Shown here one piece after another: positions 53,850-62,486 of a DNA stretch of 64,000 nucleotides. This DNA is from Botrimarina colliarenosi. Lineage in GTDB: Bacteria; Planctomycetota; Planctomycetia; Pirellulales; Lacipirellulaceae. The number at the start of each line of letters is the position of its first letter. The stretch's first letter is position 1. The notes beneath the pieces were generated by a model. It saw only the letters and a list, made by a program, of their open reading frames with translations. It was not told the DNA's origin and did not search any database. The stretch lies in contig NZ_SJPR01000001.1 in assembly GCF_007859955.1 (NCBI RefSeq), positions 446,288 to 510,287 of the forward strand, in the 5' to 3' direction. The translations under genes and the position numbers were made by a program.

Positions 53850-55370
53850 ATGTCTCATCCTTTGGCCAGTGGTCGTCGTTGGACACAGTTTTTAGTTGTC
53901 GCCGCGACGGCAGGGTTGCTCGCGGGGCAGTCGCCTAGCTTGGCGGTTGTCGTCATCCGCGATGGCTTCGGCGACGCCGACATCAACAACAACGGCGTTC
54001 CCTTCGAGAACGTCGATACCGATATTGGTGGAACGCCGCCCCTGGGGAGCCCCAACACCTGGGTCCCAGCACGGTTGAGGGACGCCAACGGCGACGGCCC
54101 CGCCAATGCCGAAGTGACTACCGTCCTCGACGCCTCGGACACGGGGATCCGCTGGCTCCAGACGCGTGGCTTCACTAGCGGCACCTCGACAACGCCTGGA
54201 ACAGGCGGCCCGAAGCCGAAAATGCGGATCGTCGATGACGCGACGGGCGCCATGCAAGAGACGATGGCCAGCGGCCTCAACATCCCCGCCATCAACGACG
54301 GCTACGCGATGTCGTGGGAGTCAAGCGGCGGAGGCAGCACTGCGTCGGGCTTCTTCGATCGCCGGATCCATCTCGGCCCGCAAGTGGGGGATGAGGTGAA
54401 AGTAAGTTTCGACTTCCGCATCTGGCGTGACGCCCCCAACGCGAACAACATGCTCGTGCCGTTACTCGGTGAGCTGCGATTCGGACTCTTCCAAGACACC
54501 GACAATCAGCTTGGGATGACCAACCCGTTCGCGGGACGTCAGGTCGATGAAAATGGACTCCCGATCACAGGTTTGAAACCGGCTGTCTGGGGCCAAGATG
54601 AAGGCATGTTTGAGGGATCGTTGACAGGCCAACACGGACCCGGCGACGACATCGGCACCAACGGGGACTACGGCTGGACGGCGGGCATCGAGATGAGCGA
54701 CACCGTAAATAACAACGGCGGCAGCTCGCGCATCCGTGAGGAGCTGCAAGCCGACCGCATCCTCCAGGGCGGCGACACGCACACTATCGCCGCCCCGAAC
54801 AACCTGAACCCCGACCCCTTCGGCGTCCCGGAGTTTGACTTCGTCACCCTCAGCAACGCGAAGGTCTACAACATCTCGCTGTCGCTGGTCCGCGCCACGG
54901 AAGTTAACCCCGGTGATACGATCACGGCGACGCTGACGGTGTTCGACGCAGCGACCCAGCAGTCATGGAGTCTCAGCGGCACCGAGACCCTCGCCGACCA
55001 CACCAGCGGAGGCGTGCCGATCGCGGGCACCGGTGGCGTACAGAGCGATTCGTGGGATTACTTCGCCCTCCGCAATGCCACCTCCGGGGCAAGCGAGTTC
55101 GATTTCTTGCTCGACAACTTCCTGGTGGAAGTGAATGGCAGCAACGCGGGTCTTCCCGGCGACTACAACGGTGACAACGTGGTGGACGCGGCCGACTACA
55201 CCGTCTGGCGTGACGGCGGTTCGCCCGACAGCGGACCGGCCGGCTACACCTTGTGGGCCAACAACTACGGCGCGACGCTTCCGGCTTCGACGTCGGCAGC
55301 GATCCCCGAGCCTAGCGCGATAAGTCTGGTCGTCGCTGGCCTGGCCGCCGCGATCAGGTCGCGCCGCTAG
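53850..55370 (+). CDS. Dockerin-like/PEP-CTERM protein of the alginate locus
   Basis: A 506-residue secreted protein. Signal peptide MSHPLASGRRWTQFLVVAAT is followed by a long beta-rich body (RDGFGDADINNNGVPFENVD, KVSFDFRIWRDAPNANNMLV), which resembles carbohydrate-binding or LamG-like folds. The C-terminus has a dockerin-like GDYNGDNVVDAADYTVWRD and PEP-CTERM end IPEPSAISLVVAGLAAAI then RSRR. It is the first gene to the right of the regulator on the plus strand. A role in substrate capture is suggested by context only. Confidence 0.8.
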   Translation: MSHPLASGRRWTQFLVVAATAGLLAGQSPSLAVVVIRDGFGDADINNNGVPFENVDTDIGGTPPLGSPNTWVPARLRDANGDGPANAEVTTVLDASDTGIRWLQTRGFTSGTSTTPGTGGPKPKMRIVDDATGAMQETMASGLNIPAINDGYAMSWESSGGGSTASGFFDRRIHLGPQVGDEVKVSFDFRIWRDAPNANNMLVPLLGELRFGLFQDTDNQLGMTNPFAGRQVDENGLPITGLKPAVWGQDEGMFEGSLTGQHGPGDDIGTNGDYGWTAGIEMSDTVNNNGGSSRIREELQADRILQGGDTHTIAAPNNLNPDPFGVPEFDFVTLSNAKVYNISLSLVRATEVNPGDTITATLTVFDAATQQSWSLSGTETLADHTSGGVPIAGTGGVQSDSWDYFALRNATSGASEFDFLLDNFLVEVNGSNAGLPGDYNGDNVVDAADYTVWRDGGSPDSGPAGYTLWANNYGATLPASTSAAIPEPSAISLVVAGLAAAIRSRR

Positions 55371-55689
55371 TCGTGGCAGCTCGCCGACCGAAAGGAGGTT
55401 CGAAGGAGGTTGCCGGCGACGATCGCCGAATCTACGGCGAGCCGGTAGGCGGCTTAGAGTCAGCTGGTCGAACGGGCGGCAGGTCGAATGGGCGGCAGGA
55501 CGCCTGCGCCCAAAGGCGTTGTCGATAGGGTTTGTTGATCGAGCTGGGGTGGAGGTCCGTTGAGGCGTCAATCGGCCGCTGCAATCCGATTGGCCCTCGA
55601 CCGACCTAAGGCGCCGCCCGTTTAGCGATCAGATATCTCACTGCGTACGAGCGTGGCTCGTCCCATCCAAACCGCGTAAGGTTCAAGTG
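55371..55689. other. Intergenic, no gene seen
   Basis: About 320 bases between the PEP-CTERM gene and the DUF1559 gene. Two short direct repeats are present: GGAGGTT twice near 55393-55411 and GGTCGAA-GGGCGGCA twice near 55466-55497. No RNA gene or ORF with coding character is seen. Confidence 0.4.
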
Positions 55690-56736
55690 ATGTCAGCAGC
55701 AAGTCGAAATGGCAGAGATCGTGGCAAGGGATTGCCGATGCGCGTCAGGGGCTTCACCCTCGTCGAGCTGCTGGTCGTGATTGCGATAATCGGCATCCTG
55801 GTGGCGCTGCTGTTGCCGGCCGTCCAGGCAGCGCGGGAGGCGGCGCGGCGGATGGCGTGCAGCAACAACATCAAGAACGTCGCGCTGGCGGTTCTCAATT
55901 ACGAGGACACCAACGGCTTCCTGCCCGTCGCCCGACGATTCCCCGACGGGTCGAGCTGGACCTATATCGCCCAGCAGTTGGTAAACAAGCCGGTGAATTT
56001 CTCGGGCACCAGCGGGTTCGTACTTTTGCTCCCGTACATTGAAGAGCAGGCTCTCTTCGACGGGCTACAGATCGACGAAATGGGCGGCCTCTGGCCTTCG
56101 ACGGTAAAGTTCCCCAGCGGGGTGCCTTGGCGGACGCCTGAACGCGAACGCCTCCTGGCACAGCGACCCGCGCCCTACGTCTGTCCGTCGGCGACCGCGC
56201 TGCCCTCGTCGGAAGACCCGTCGTGGACGAGTTGGAGCATCAAGCCGGCAACGGGGACGTATGCCTTCTCTGGGGGGCATCGCGGCCCAACGGGCCCAAG
56301 TGTCAACTACTGCCGGACCAAGCACCGCGCCTCGGGAGCTCACCGCTACTGGGAGCCCGTCGAGCTGCGACACGTCACCGACGGGACATCAAAGACGTTC
56401 TCCATTGGCGAAGTCGTGGACGCTCATTTAGTGGATGGCTCTAACGTCTGGGCCTACACCAATCGTTGGGCCGATGGTTTCCGGGTGACCGCGGCGCCAC
56501 TCAACACGCCTCCCGGTGTTTTGGGGTTCGTAATCCCCCCCGACCAAGCGAGGCTGAACGGCGCCTTCGCCAGTCGGCACCCGGGCGGCGCCCATTTCTC
56601 CTACCTCGACGGGCACATCGAATTCGTGCTCGATACGGTCGATCTCGATGTCTACCAGAACGAATCGACAATCGCGGGGACACCCGTTGAACACGACGCC
56701 GCCGACAACGCTTGGTGTGTGGCCAATGGCGGTTGA
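55690..56736 (+). CDS. DUF1559 domain-containing pseudopilin-like protein
   Basis: A protein of about 348 residues with a type IV pilin-like leader ([20 protein letters not shown]), helix [20 protein letters not shown] and KNVALAVLNYEDTNGF. A second start at ATG 55738 (MRVRGFTL) is also possible; the leader is then shorter. The C-terminal part has SRHPGGAHFSYLDGHIEFVLD, the H-X9-DG motif. Its position in the polysaccharide locus and the presence of a following lipoprotein match the common planctomycete arrangement DUF1559-lipoprotein. Function is not established. Confidence 0.9.
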   Translation: MSAASRNGRDRGKGLPMRVRGFTLVELLVVIAIIGILVALLLPAVQAAREAARRMACSNNIKNVALAVLNYEDTNGFLPVARRFPDGSSWTYIAQQLVNKPVNFSGTSGFVLLLPYIEEQALFDGLQIDEMGGLWPSTVKFPSGVPWRTPERERLLAQRPAPYVCPSATALPSSEDPSWTSWSIKPATGTYAFSGGHRGPTGPSVNYCRTKHRASGAHRYWEPVELRHVTDGTSKTFSIGEVVDAHLVDGSNVWAYTNRWADGFRVTAAPLNTPPGVLGFVIPPDQARLNGAFASRHPGGAHFSYLDGHIEFVLDTVDLDVYQNESTIAGTPVEHDAADNAWCVANGG

Positions 56737-56764
56737 ACTAGTGATGCCTCTAGGGAGAGCACCC

Positions 56765-57235
56765 ATGGCACAGAAACCGAGTTGGTCGGTCAGCTCGCAC
56801 CGACCGTGGCGTAATCTCGCTGGCAAGCTCGGCTTCGTCATCGTCGCCGGCTGTGTGGCGGCGGCGGGCTGCGGCGACGGCCGCCCCAAGCGTGTGCCAG
56901 TAGCGGGTGTCGTATTGATCGACGGCAAGCCGCTCCCTAGCGGCGAGATCATGTTTGTCCCCAAAGGGACGCGTCCCTCGTCGTCCGAGATCGACTCGGA
57001 GGGACGCTTCAATCTCCGTTGCTTCGACGGGGCGGATGGGGCTGTGCTTGGGACACACCGCATCCAGGTCTTCTCTTGCGACCGCACCGCCACTAGGGCG
57101 ACCTGGCACGCGCCGAAGAGTTACACCGACTTCCGCACCTCGGGCCTGACGCACGAATTATCCGGCCCCGACAACAACGTCGTGATCAACCTGACGTGGG
57201 GCGGCAAGTCGCCTAAGAGCGAGAGCAAGAACTGA
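56765..57235 (+). CDS. Small lipoprotein next to DUF1559 gene
   Basis: A 156-residue protein with a probable lipobox: GFVIVAGCVAAAGCGDGR after a charged N-terminus. The mature part has PVAGVVLIDGKPLPSGEIMF and FVPKGTRPSSSEIDSEGRFN, the beta-sandwich repeat seen in planctomycete carboxypeptidase-regulatory-like lipoproteins that follow DUF1559 genes. The ATG at 56765 is chosen among several in-frame starts; ATG 56744 is another. The gene lies 28 bases after the DUF1559 stop and 5 bases before the PL6 lyase gene. Function is unknown. Confidence 0.7.
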   Translation: MAQKPSWSVSSHRPWRNLAGKLGFVIVAGCVAAAGCGDGRPKRVPVAGVVLIDGKPLPSGEIMFVPKGTRPSSSEIDSEGRFNLRCFDGADGAVLGTHRIQVFSCDRTATRATWHAPKSYTDFRTSGLTHELSGPDNNVVINLTWGGKSPKSESKN

Positions 57236-57240
57236 CGCTG

Positions 57241-59517
57241 ATGCGCGCACGCCGAATTATCGCCGCCTCGTTTGCGAACTTTGCCGCGGTCGCGCTGCAG
57301 TTTGCTTGCGTCTTGTCGATGCCCGTTGGTGCCGCCGAGTTCCTCGTCAACAGCGCCGCCCAAATCACCACCGCCATGCAAGCAGCGCAGCCGGGCGACA
57401 CCGTGGTCATGACCGACGGCATCTGGACGAACCAGCGAATCAGCTTTGCCGGAGCGGGCGCCAGCGGCGCACCGATCACGCTCCGGCCGCAAACGCCCGG
57501 CGGGGTGACGCTCAACGGTGATTCGACCCTGAGCATCTCGGGCGACTGGCTGGTGGCAGACGGGCTGAACTTCGAGGGGGGCGCACTGGCGTCGGGCAAT
57601 ATCGTCGAGTTCCGCGGCTCAAGGGGCGCCGCCACCAACTCGCGGCTCACCAACTCGGCGATCGTCAACTACAACCCCGCAAGCATCGACACGCGGTACT
57701 TCTGGGTGTCGCTGTACGGCGCCTCCAACCGCGTCGATCACAACTATTTCAGCGGCCAGAGCCACTCGGGCGTCACGGTCACCGTATGGCGCGACACGGC
57801 CGCGGCGGACAATCACCAGATCGACAACAATTACTTCGGCGACCGGCCCGTCGGCAACGGCAACGGCTTCGAGACGATCCGCATCGGCGATAGCAGCCAG
57901 TCGCTGAGTGATTCTTTCACGGTCGTCGAGAACAATGTGTTCGAGCGCACCAATGGAGAGATCGAGACCATCTCCAACAAGTCGGGCTCTAACATCTTCC
58001 GCTACAACACCTTCCGCGACGTAGCCGGGACGCTCACGCTGCGGCACGGGAATAACTCCCTCGTTGAGGGCAACTTCTTCCTGGGGGGAGGCGTTTCGGG
58101 GAGCGGCGGCGTGCGGGTGATCGGTGAGGGACAGACCATCGTCAACAACTACTTCAACGACCTGGACGGGCGTAGCGGGGGGGCTATCTCGATCTCGGCG
58201 GGCGTCCCTAACTCGGCGCTGAACGCGTACTACCAAGTCAAGAATTCCGTCATCGCGCATAACACGATCATCGATGTCAACGCCGCGGCCATCACCTTCG
58301 ATGACGGCCTGGGGAGCAGCGGCCGCACGCTGCTGGCCGAGAACGTCACCATCGCCAACAACTTGATCTGGAGCACCCAAGACCCGCTATTCGAGGGTAA
58401 CCAGGGCGCCGGTTGGAACTGGGAAGGTAACATCGCCTACGGGCAGTCACTGGGACCCGTCGCGGGCAACCCCGGTGTCACGGTAGCCAACCCGATGCTC
58501 GCTTTGGGCTCCGACGGGCTCTACCGGCCGATGGCGTCGAGCCCTTCGATCGACGCCGCCGCGCCCGGATATTCGAGCCTGATCACCACCGACATGGACG
58601 GCCAGCCGCGCGTCGGACTGTACGATGTAGGGGCAGACGAGTTCTCGACCGCGACGATCGTCCGCAAACCGCTCACCAAGACGGATGTTGGGCCGAGCTG
58701 GCTGGGAGGGAACGTCACGCCGCCCGGTGGGGGCAGTCGCTGCGGGCTGACCGGGTGCGCTCTGCAGGCGGAGCGTTACGCGTCGATTCTCGACCCCGAC
58801 GGCGACGGCGCCGTCTGGACCGTCGCGACGGTCGCCGAGGCCCTTGGGGGCGCGGTGCTCCGCGCGCCCGACGGCGACCGAGTCGATCTCCCCACGAAGC
58901 TGCACGACACGATTGCCACTTACGACCTGGAGTTCCTGACGCCCGGCGTCTACACGGCGTACTACCGGGGCCGTGGTTTCGGCGGCTCTTCGGACAGCTT
59001 CTACGCGCCGACCGGTTTTGGCGTCGATCCGACGCAGAACAAGTCGCTCACCGCCAATGGCCTTTTCGATTGGACCAAAGACGCCACGACCTTCACGATC
59101 ACTGCCTCCAATATCGGCGTGCCGCTCGAGTTGCGGCTGGCGATGCGGGAGCAGATGGCCGAGCTCGATGCGCTGGTGCTGAGCCTGGATAGCGCGCTCA
59201 CCGACGCCGAGCTCGACCAGCTCTTCGCTGTTGTCGTGGGCGATTACAACGGTGACGGCCTCGTGGACGCCGCCGACTACTCGGTGTGGCGCGACTCGCT
59301 GGGACAATCGGGCGTCGGTATTGCCGCGGACGGCGACGGTAATGGCGTCGTCGATTCTTCGGACTACACCGTTTGGAGCAGCGCCTACGCATCGGCTGTG
59401 ATGTCGCCATCTCATGGCGTGTCCTCGCCGGAGCCAACGGCAATGGCATTGGGTGCGTTGTCGATTACTGCCGTTTCGCTTCGGCGTTACAGAACCCTAG
59501 ATTCCAAGACATTGTGA
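57241..59517 (+). CDS. Polysaccharide lyase family 6 with dockerin and PEP-CTERM tail
   Basis: A 758-residue secreted lyase. Signal peptide MRARRIIAASFANFAAVALQ and following residues, then a parallel beta-helix (about 40-480) with PL6 catalytic residues: Lys246 in ISNKSGSNIFRYNTF and Arg268 in LTLRHGNNSLVEGNFF. A domain around 520-670 resembles a carbohydrate-binding module (YASILDPDGDGAVWTV, YTAYYRGRGFGG). The end has two dockerin-like repeats (GDYNGDGLVDAADYSVWRD, DGDGNGVVDSSDYTVW) and a PEP-CTERM anchor (SSPEPTAMALGALSITAVS). It should act on alginate at the cell surface. It starts 5 bases after the lipoprotein gene. Confidence 0.88.
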   Translation: MRARRIIAASFANFAAVALQFACVLSMPVGAAEFLVNSAAQITTAMQAAQPGDTVVMTDGIWTNQRISFAGAGASGAPITLRPQTPGGVTLNGDSTLSISGDWLVADGLNFEGGALASGNIVEFRGSRGAATNSRLTNSAIVNYNPASIDTRYFWVSLYGASNRVDHNYFSGQSHSGVTVTVWRDTAAADNHQIDNNYFGDRPVGNGNGFETIRIGDSSQSLSDSFTVVENNVFERTNGEIETISNKSGSNIFRYNTFRDVAGTLTLRHGNNSLVEGNFFLGGGVSGSGGVRVIGEGQTIVNNYFNDLDGRSGGAISISAGVPNSALNAYYQVKNSVIAHNTIIDVNAAAITFDDGLGSSGRTLLAENVTIANNLIWSTQDPLFEGNQGAGWNWEGNIAYGQSLGPVAGNPGVTVANPMLALGSDGLYRPMASSPSIDAAAPGYSSLITTDMDGQPRVGLYDVGADEFSTATIVRKPLTKTDVGPSWLGGNVTPPGGGSRCGLTGCALQAERYASILDPDGDGAVWTVATVAEALGGAVLRAPDGDRVDLPTKLHDTIATYDLEFLTPGVYTAYYRGRGFGGSSDSFYAPTGFGVDPTQNKSLTANGLFDWTKDATTFTITASNIGVPLELRLAMREQMAELDALVLSLDSALTDAELDQLFAVVVGDYNGDGLVDAADYSVWRDSLGQSGVGIAADGDGNGVVDSSDYTVWSSAYASAVMSPSHGVSSPEPTAMALGALSITAVSLRRYRTLDSKTL

Positions 59518-59535
59518 CTGGGAAGGAACTTCGCG

Positions 59536-60912
59536 ATGACCAAACCCACTACCGACGCAACCGCTCACCTGACACGGCGTGGGTTCCTGCGCACCTCAGC
59601 AACTGCTGCGGCAGTGGCGGCGCCCTACTTCGTTCCTTCATCGGTCTTTGGCGAGACGGCGCCCAGCAACCGGATCACGGTCGCATTCATCGGGACGGGC
59701 AATCAGGGTTTCCTCGATCTGACACTCTTTATGGCACAGCCCGATTGCCAGGTGGTCGCCGTCTGCGACGTGAACAAAGGGAGCGATAACTACAAGGAAC
59801 CCTCGGACGTACGGGGTCGCGAACCGGCCAAGGCGCTCGTGGAAAGCACGTATGCAAAGCGGTCGGGTTCAGGGAAGTTTAAAGGTTGCGACACCTTCAA
59901 CGACTTCCGCGAAGTCTTGGCCCGGAAGGACGTCGATGCGGTCGTCATCGTTTCGCCCGACCATTGGCACGACGTTATGGCGATCGCCGCCGCCAAGGCG
60001 GGCAAGGACATCTACGGCGAAAAGCCGCTAGGACTGACGATTGCCGGCCAGCAAGCGATGATCAAAGCCGTCAGGGACAAACGCTGTGTCTTCCAGACGG
60101 GCTCACACGAGCGGTCGAACCCGTACGTCAAAGCCGCCTGCGACTTGGTCCAGAGCGGCGCCATCGGCAAAGTGCGGCGGGTCGTCTGTAACATCGGTCG
60201 GCAGAACAAACTGGGCCCCGGCCCAGGGTGGGAGCCGACGCCCATCCCGAGCGGATTCGACTACGACATGTGGCTCGGTCCAGCGCCGGAAGCGCCCTAC
60301 CACAAGGATCGTTGTCTGTACAATTTCCGCTTCATCGACGACTACGCGGGCGGTCAGACTGCGAACTTCGGCGCCCACTCGATCGACATCGCCCAATGGG
60401 GTCTGGGAACGAGCCTCACCGGCCCTAAGGAAGTCGAGTACGTCTATGCCGACTATCTGCCGGAGGGGAGCCTTTTCAACGCAGCAACGTTCCTCAACTT
60501 CCGCTGCAAGTATGAGAACGGCACGGTACTCGACTGTGTCACCGCCGAACCCTCAGTCCGTACCGCTTTCTACGGCGACGACGGCATCGTGAGCATCGAC
60601 AACCAGGGACAGAACGCGTTAGTCATCCCACGGAAACTGACGCCGGAGAAGCTTCAAAAACGGGTGAAGTACCACTCTGGCGGGGATCACGTCCGCAATT
60701 TCCTCGACTGCGTTAAGTCACGGGAAGAACCCGTCGCGCCGATCGAGGTCGGGCACCGGAGTGCCTCGATCTGCCACCTCGGCAACATCTCGCTCAAGCT
60801 CCAGACCAAGCTCAAGTGGAACCCGGAGGTGGAACGCTTCGAGGGTGGCCGCAGCGATGAAGCGAACAAACTGCTTAGCCGCGAGCAACGTTCTCCGTGG
60901 AAGATCTCTTGA
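59536..60912 (+). CDS. Exported Gfo/Idh/MocA family oxidoreductase
   Basis: A 458-residue NAD(P)-dependent oxidoreductase with a Tat signal (LTRRGFLRTSATAAAVAAPY, twin Arg at about 13-14). The Rossmann motif VAFIGTGNQGF is near residue 45, and the catalytic EKP motif occurs in YGEKPLGLTIAG. The C-terminal domain has the planctomycete-type NFGAHSIDIAQWGLG. It follows the PL6 gene by 18 bases with a ribosome site (GGAAGGAA), and precedes the enolase-superfamily gene. The operon suggests action on uronic or deoxy sugars. A cytoplasmic paralogue elsewhere (493-1836) has the same export signal. Confidence 0.88.
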   Translation: MTKPTTDATAHLTRRGFLRTSATAAAVAAPYFVPSSVFGETAPSNRITVAFIGTGNQGFLDLTLFMAQPDCQVVAVCDVNKGSDNYKEPSDVRGREPAKALVESTYAKRSGSGKFKGCDTFNDFREVLARKDVDAVVIVSPDHWHDVMAIAAAKAGKDIYGEKPLGLTIAGQQAMIKAVRDKRCVFQTGSHERSNPYVKAACDLVQSGAIGKVRRVVCNIGRQNKLGPGPGWEPTPIPSGFDYDMWLGPAPEAPYHKDRCLYNFRFIDDYAGGQTANFGAHSIDIAQWGLGTSLTGPKEVEYVYADYLPEGSLFNAATFLNFRCKYENGTVLDCVTAEPSVRTAFYGDDGIVSIDNQGQNALVIPRKLTPEKLQKRVKYHSGGDHVRNFLDCVKSREEPVAPIEVGHRSASICHLGNISLKLQTKLKWNPEVERFEGGRSDEANKLLSREQRSPWKIS

Positions 60913-60969
60913 GAAAGCCGCTGCAACGACGTCGATTTCGCCCCGCCTACCGCTGCTCTGAGTATCGAA

Positions 60970-62445
60970 TTGTCTGCTTTCCATTGGCATCAAAAAACAC
61001 GACCTCAGCCGCGAGGGCTGGCGGGGGTAACTGCGCGGAAGTCGACTGATGTTCGGGTCGTCGCGGTCGAGTTGTATTTTTTGCCGTTGGACACCCGAGT
61101 GCCGCTAAAATTTGGCGCCGAGATACTGACCTCGGTTACGTGCGCTCGGGTCAAGATTACGGTTCAAGATGCCGCCGGCCGAACCGCAACGGGGTGGGGT
61201 GAAACACCGTTGAGCGTGCAGTGGGTCTGGCCCTCGATGTCGGCGTTCGAGGTACGGCACACGCGTCTGCGCCGGTTCTGTGAGCGGCTCGCCCGCCGTT
61301 GGTCCGATTTTGATATGGCGGGGCATCCCCTTGAGATCGGAGAAGCTTTTCAGCAAGAGGTCCTTGAGGCCGAGTCCGAGCAAGAGTACAGAGAGCACCC
61401 TTCCGAGGATCAGCTTCCTCTCCTCGCGACGCTAGTTTGTTGCTCGCCGTTCGACATTGCGCTCTATGACGCGTATGGGCGACTGCATGGGAAGTCGGTC
61501 TTCGAGATGCTCAACCGCGACTACATGAACCGCGACCTCTCGGCTTACCTCGAGGCGGACGCCGACGTCGATGTCGATTTTCACGGGCAGTTCCCTAGCG
61601 ACTATCTCGTCCACGATCGTCCTCAGTCGTTGGTGGCGTGGCACCTGGTCGGCGGGCTCGATCCAATCTCCGAAGCAGAATTAACCGGAGACGAGCCGGT
61701 TGATGGCCATCCTGTCCTGCTCGGTGATTGGATCGCACGCGACGGTTTACAGTGCCTGAAGGTCAAACTCCGCGGCACCGATGCGGCCTGGGACTACGAT
61801 CGTTTGGTGAGCGTCGGTCGAGTCGCCCAGGCGACGGGGGTCCAGCAGTTGACCGCCGATTTTAATTGCACCGTGATGGACCCGGCGTACGTGGTCGCCA
61901 TCCTCGATCGGTTAGCGGCGGAAGAGCCCGCTATCTACGATAGTATCCTCTATATCGAGCAGCCGTTCCCCTACGACCTCGAGGAGTACCGGATTGACGT
62001 GCGCGAGGTTTCACGGAGGAAGTTGCTGCTGCTGGACGAGAGCGCACACAACTGGCAGCTCGTCCGGCTGGGTCGTTCGCTCGGTTGGTCCGGCGTCGCC
62101 TTGAAGACCTGCAAGACACTAACCGGCGCCCTACTTTCCCTCTGCTGGGCGAAGGCGCACGGCATGGCGGTCATGGTCCAGGACCTGACCAACCCGATGA
62201 TTGCACAGGCGCCGCACGTGCTGCTTGCCGCGCACTGCGGGACGCTGATGGGGGTCGAGACCAACGCGATGCAGTTCTATCCAAGCGCTTCGGACCTTGA
62301 GGCCAAAGTGCACCCCGGACTCTACCGTCGCCGCGACGGTTGTATCGACCTCTCCTCATTGCGTGGATCGGGATTCGGTTATCGCATTGAAGAAGTGCAC
62401 CGCCCCTTGCCCGTAGCGGCGGCGCGATACGGCGTAGCCGAATAG
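60970..62445 (+). CDS. Enolase-superfamily (mandelate racemase/muconate lactonising type) enzyme
   Basis: A 491-residue protein with an N-terminal capping domain and a TIM barrel. Likely catalytic residues follow the superfamily order: K264/K266 in LKVKLRG, the metal-ligand Asp297 in ADFNC, Glu330 in YIEQPF, Asp356/Glu357 in LLLDES and Lys379 in ALKTCK. The length exceeds usual members (about 370-400); a long inserted segment from about residue 130 to 190 accounts for this. It lacks a signal peptide, so it is cytoplasmic. It may dehydrate a sugar acid. The start is TTG because no ATG or GTG lies nearby. Confidence 0.82.
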   Translation: MSAFHWHQKTRPQPRGLAGVTARKSTDVRVVAVELYFLPLDTRVPLKFGAEILTSVTCARVKITVQDAAGRTATGWGETPLSVQWVWPSMSAFEVRHTRLRRFCERLARRWSDFDMAGHPLEIGEAFQQEVLEAESEQEYREHPSEDQLPLLATLVCCSPFDIALYDAYGRLHGKSVFEMLNRDYMNRDLSAYLEADADVDVDFHGQFPSDYLVHDRPQSLVAWHLVGGLDPISEAELTGDEPVDGHPVLLGDWIARDGLQCLKVKLRGTDAAWDYDRLVSVGRVAQATGVQQLTADFNCTVMDPAYVVAILDRLAAEEPAIYDSILYIEQPFPYDLEEYRIDVREVSRRKLLLLDESAHNWQLVRLGRSLGWSGVALKTCKTLTGALLSLCWAKAHGMAVMVQDLTNPMIAQAPHVLLAAHCGTLMGVETNAMQFYPSASDLEAKVHPGLYRRRDGCIDLSSLRGSGFGYRIEEVHRPLPVAAARYGVAE

Positions 62446-62486
62446 CCGCTCCGTCTCGCGTTCGCTAAACTCCATTGAAGAATCGG

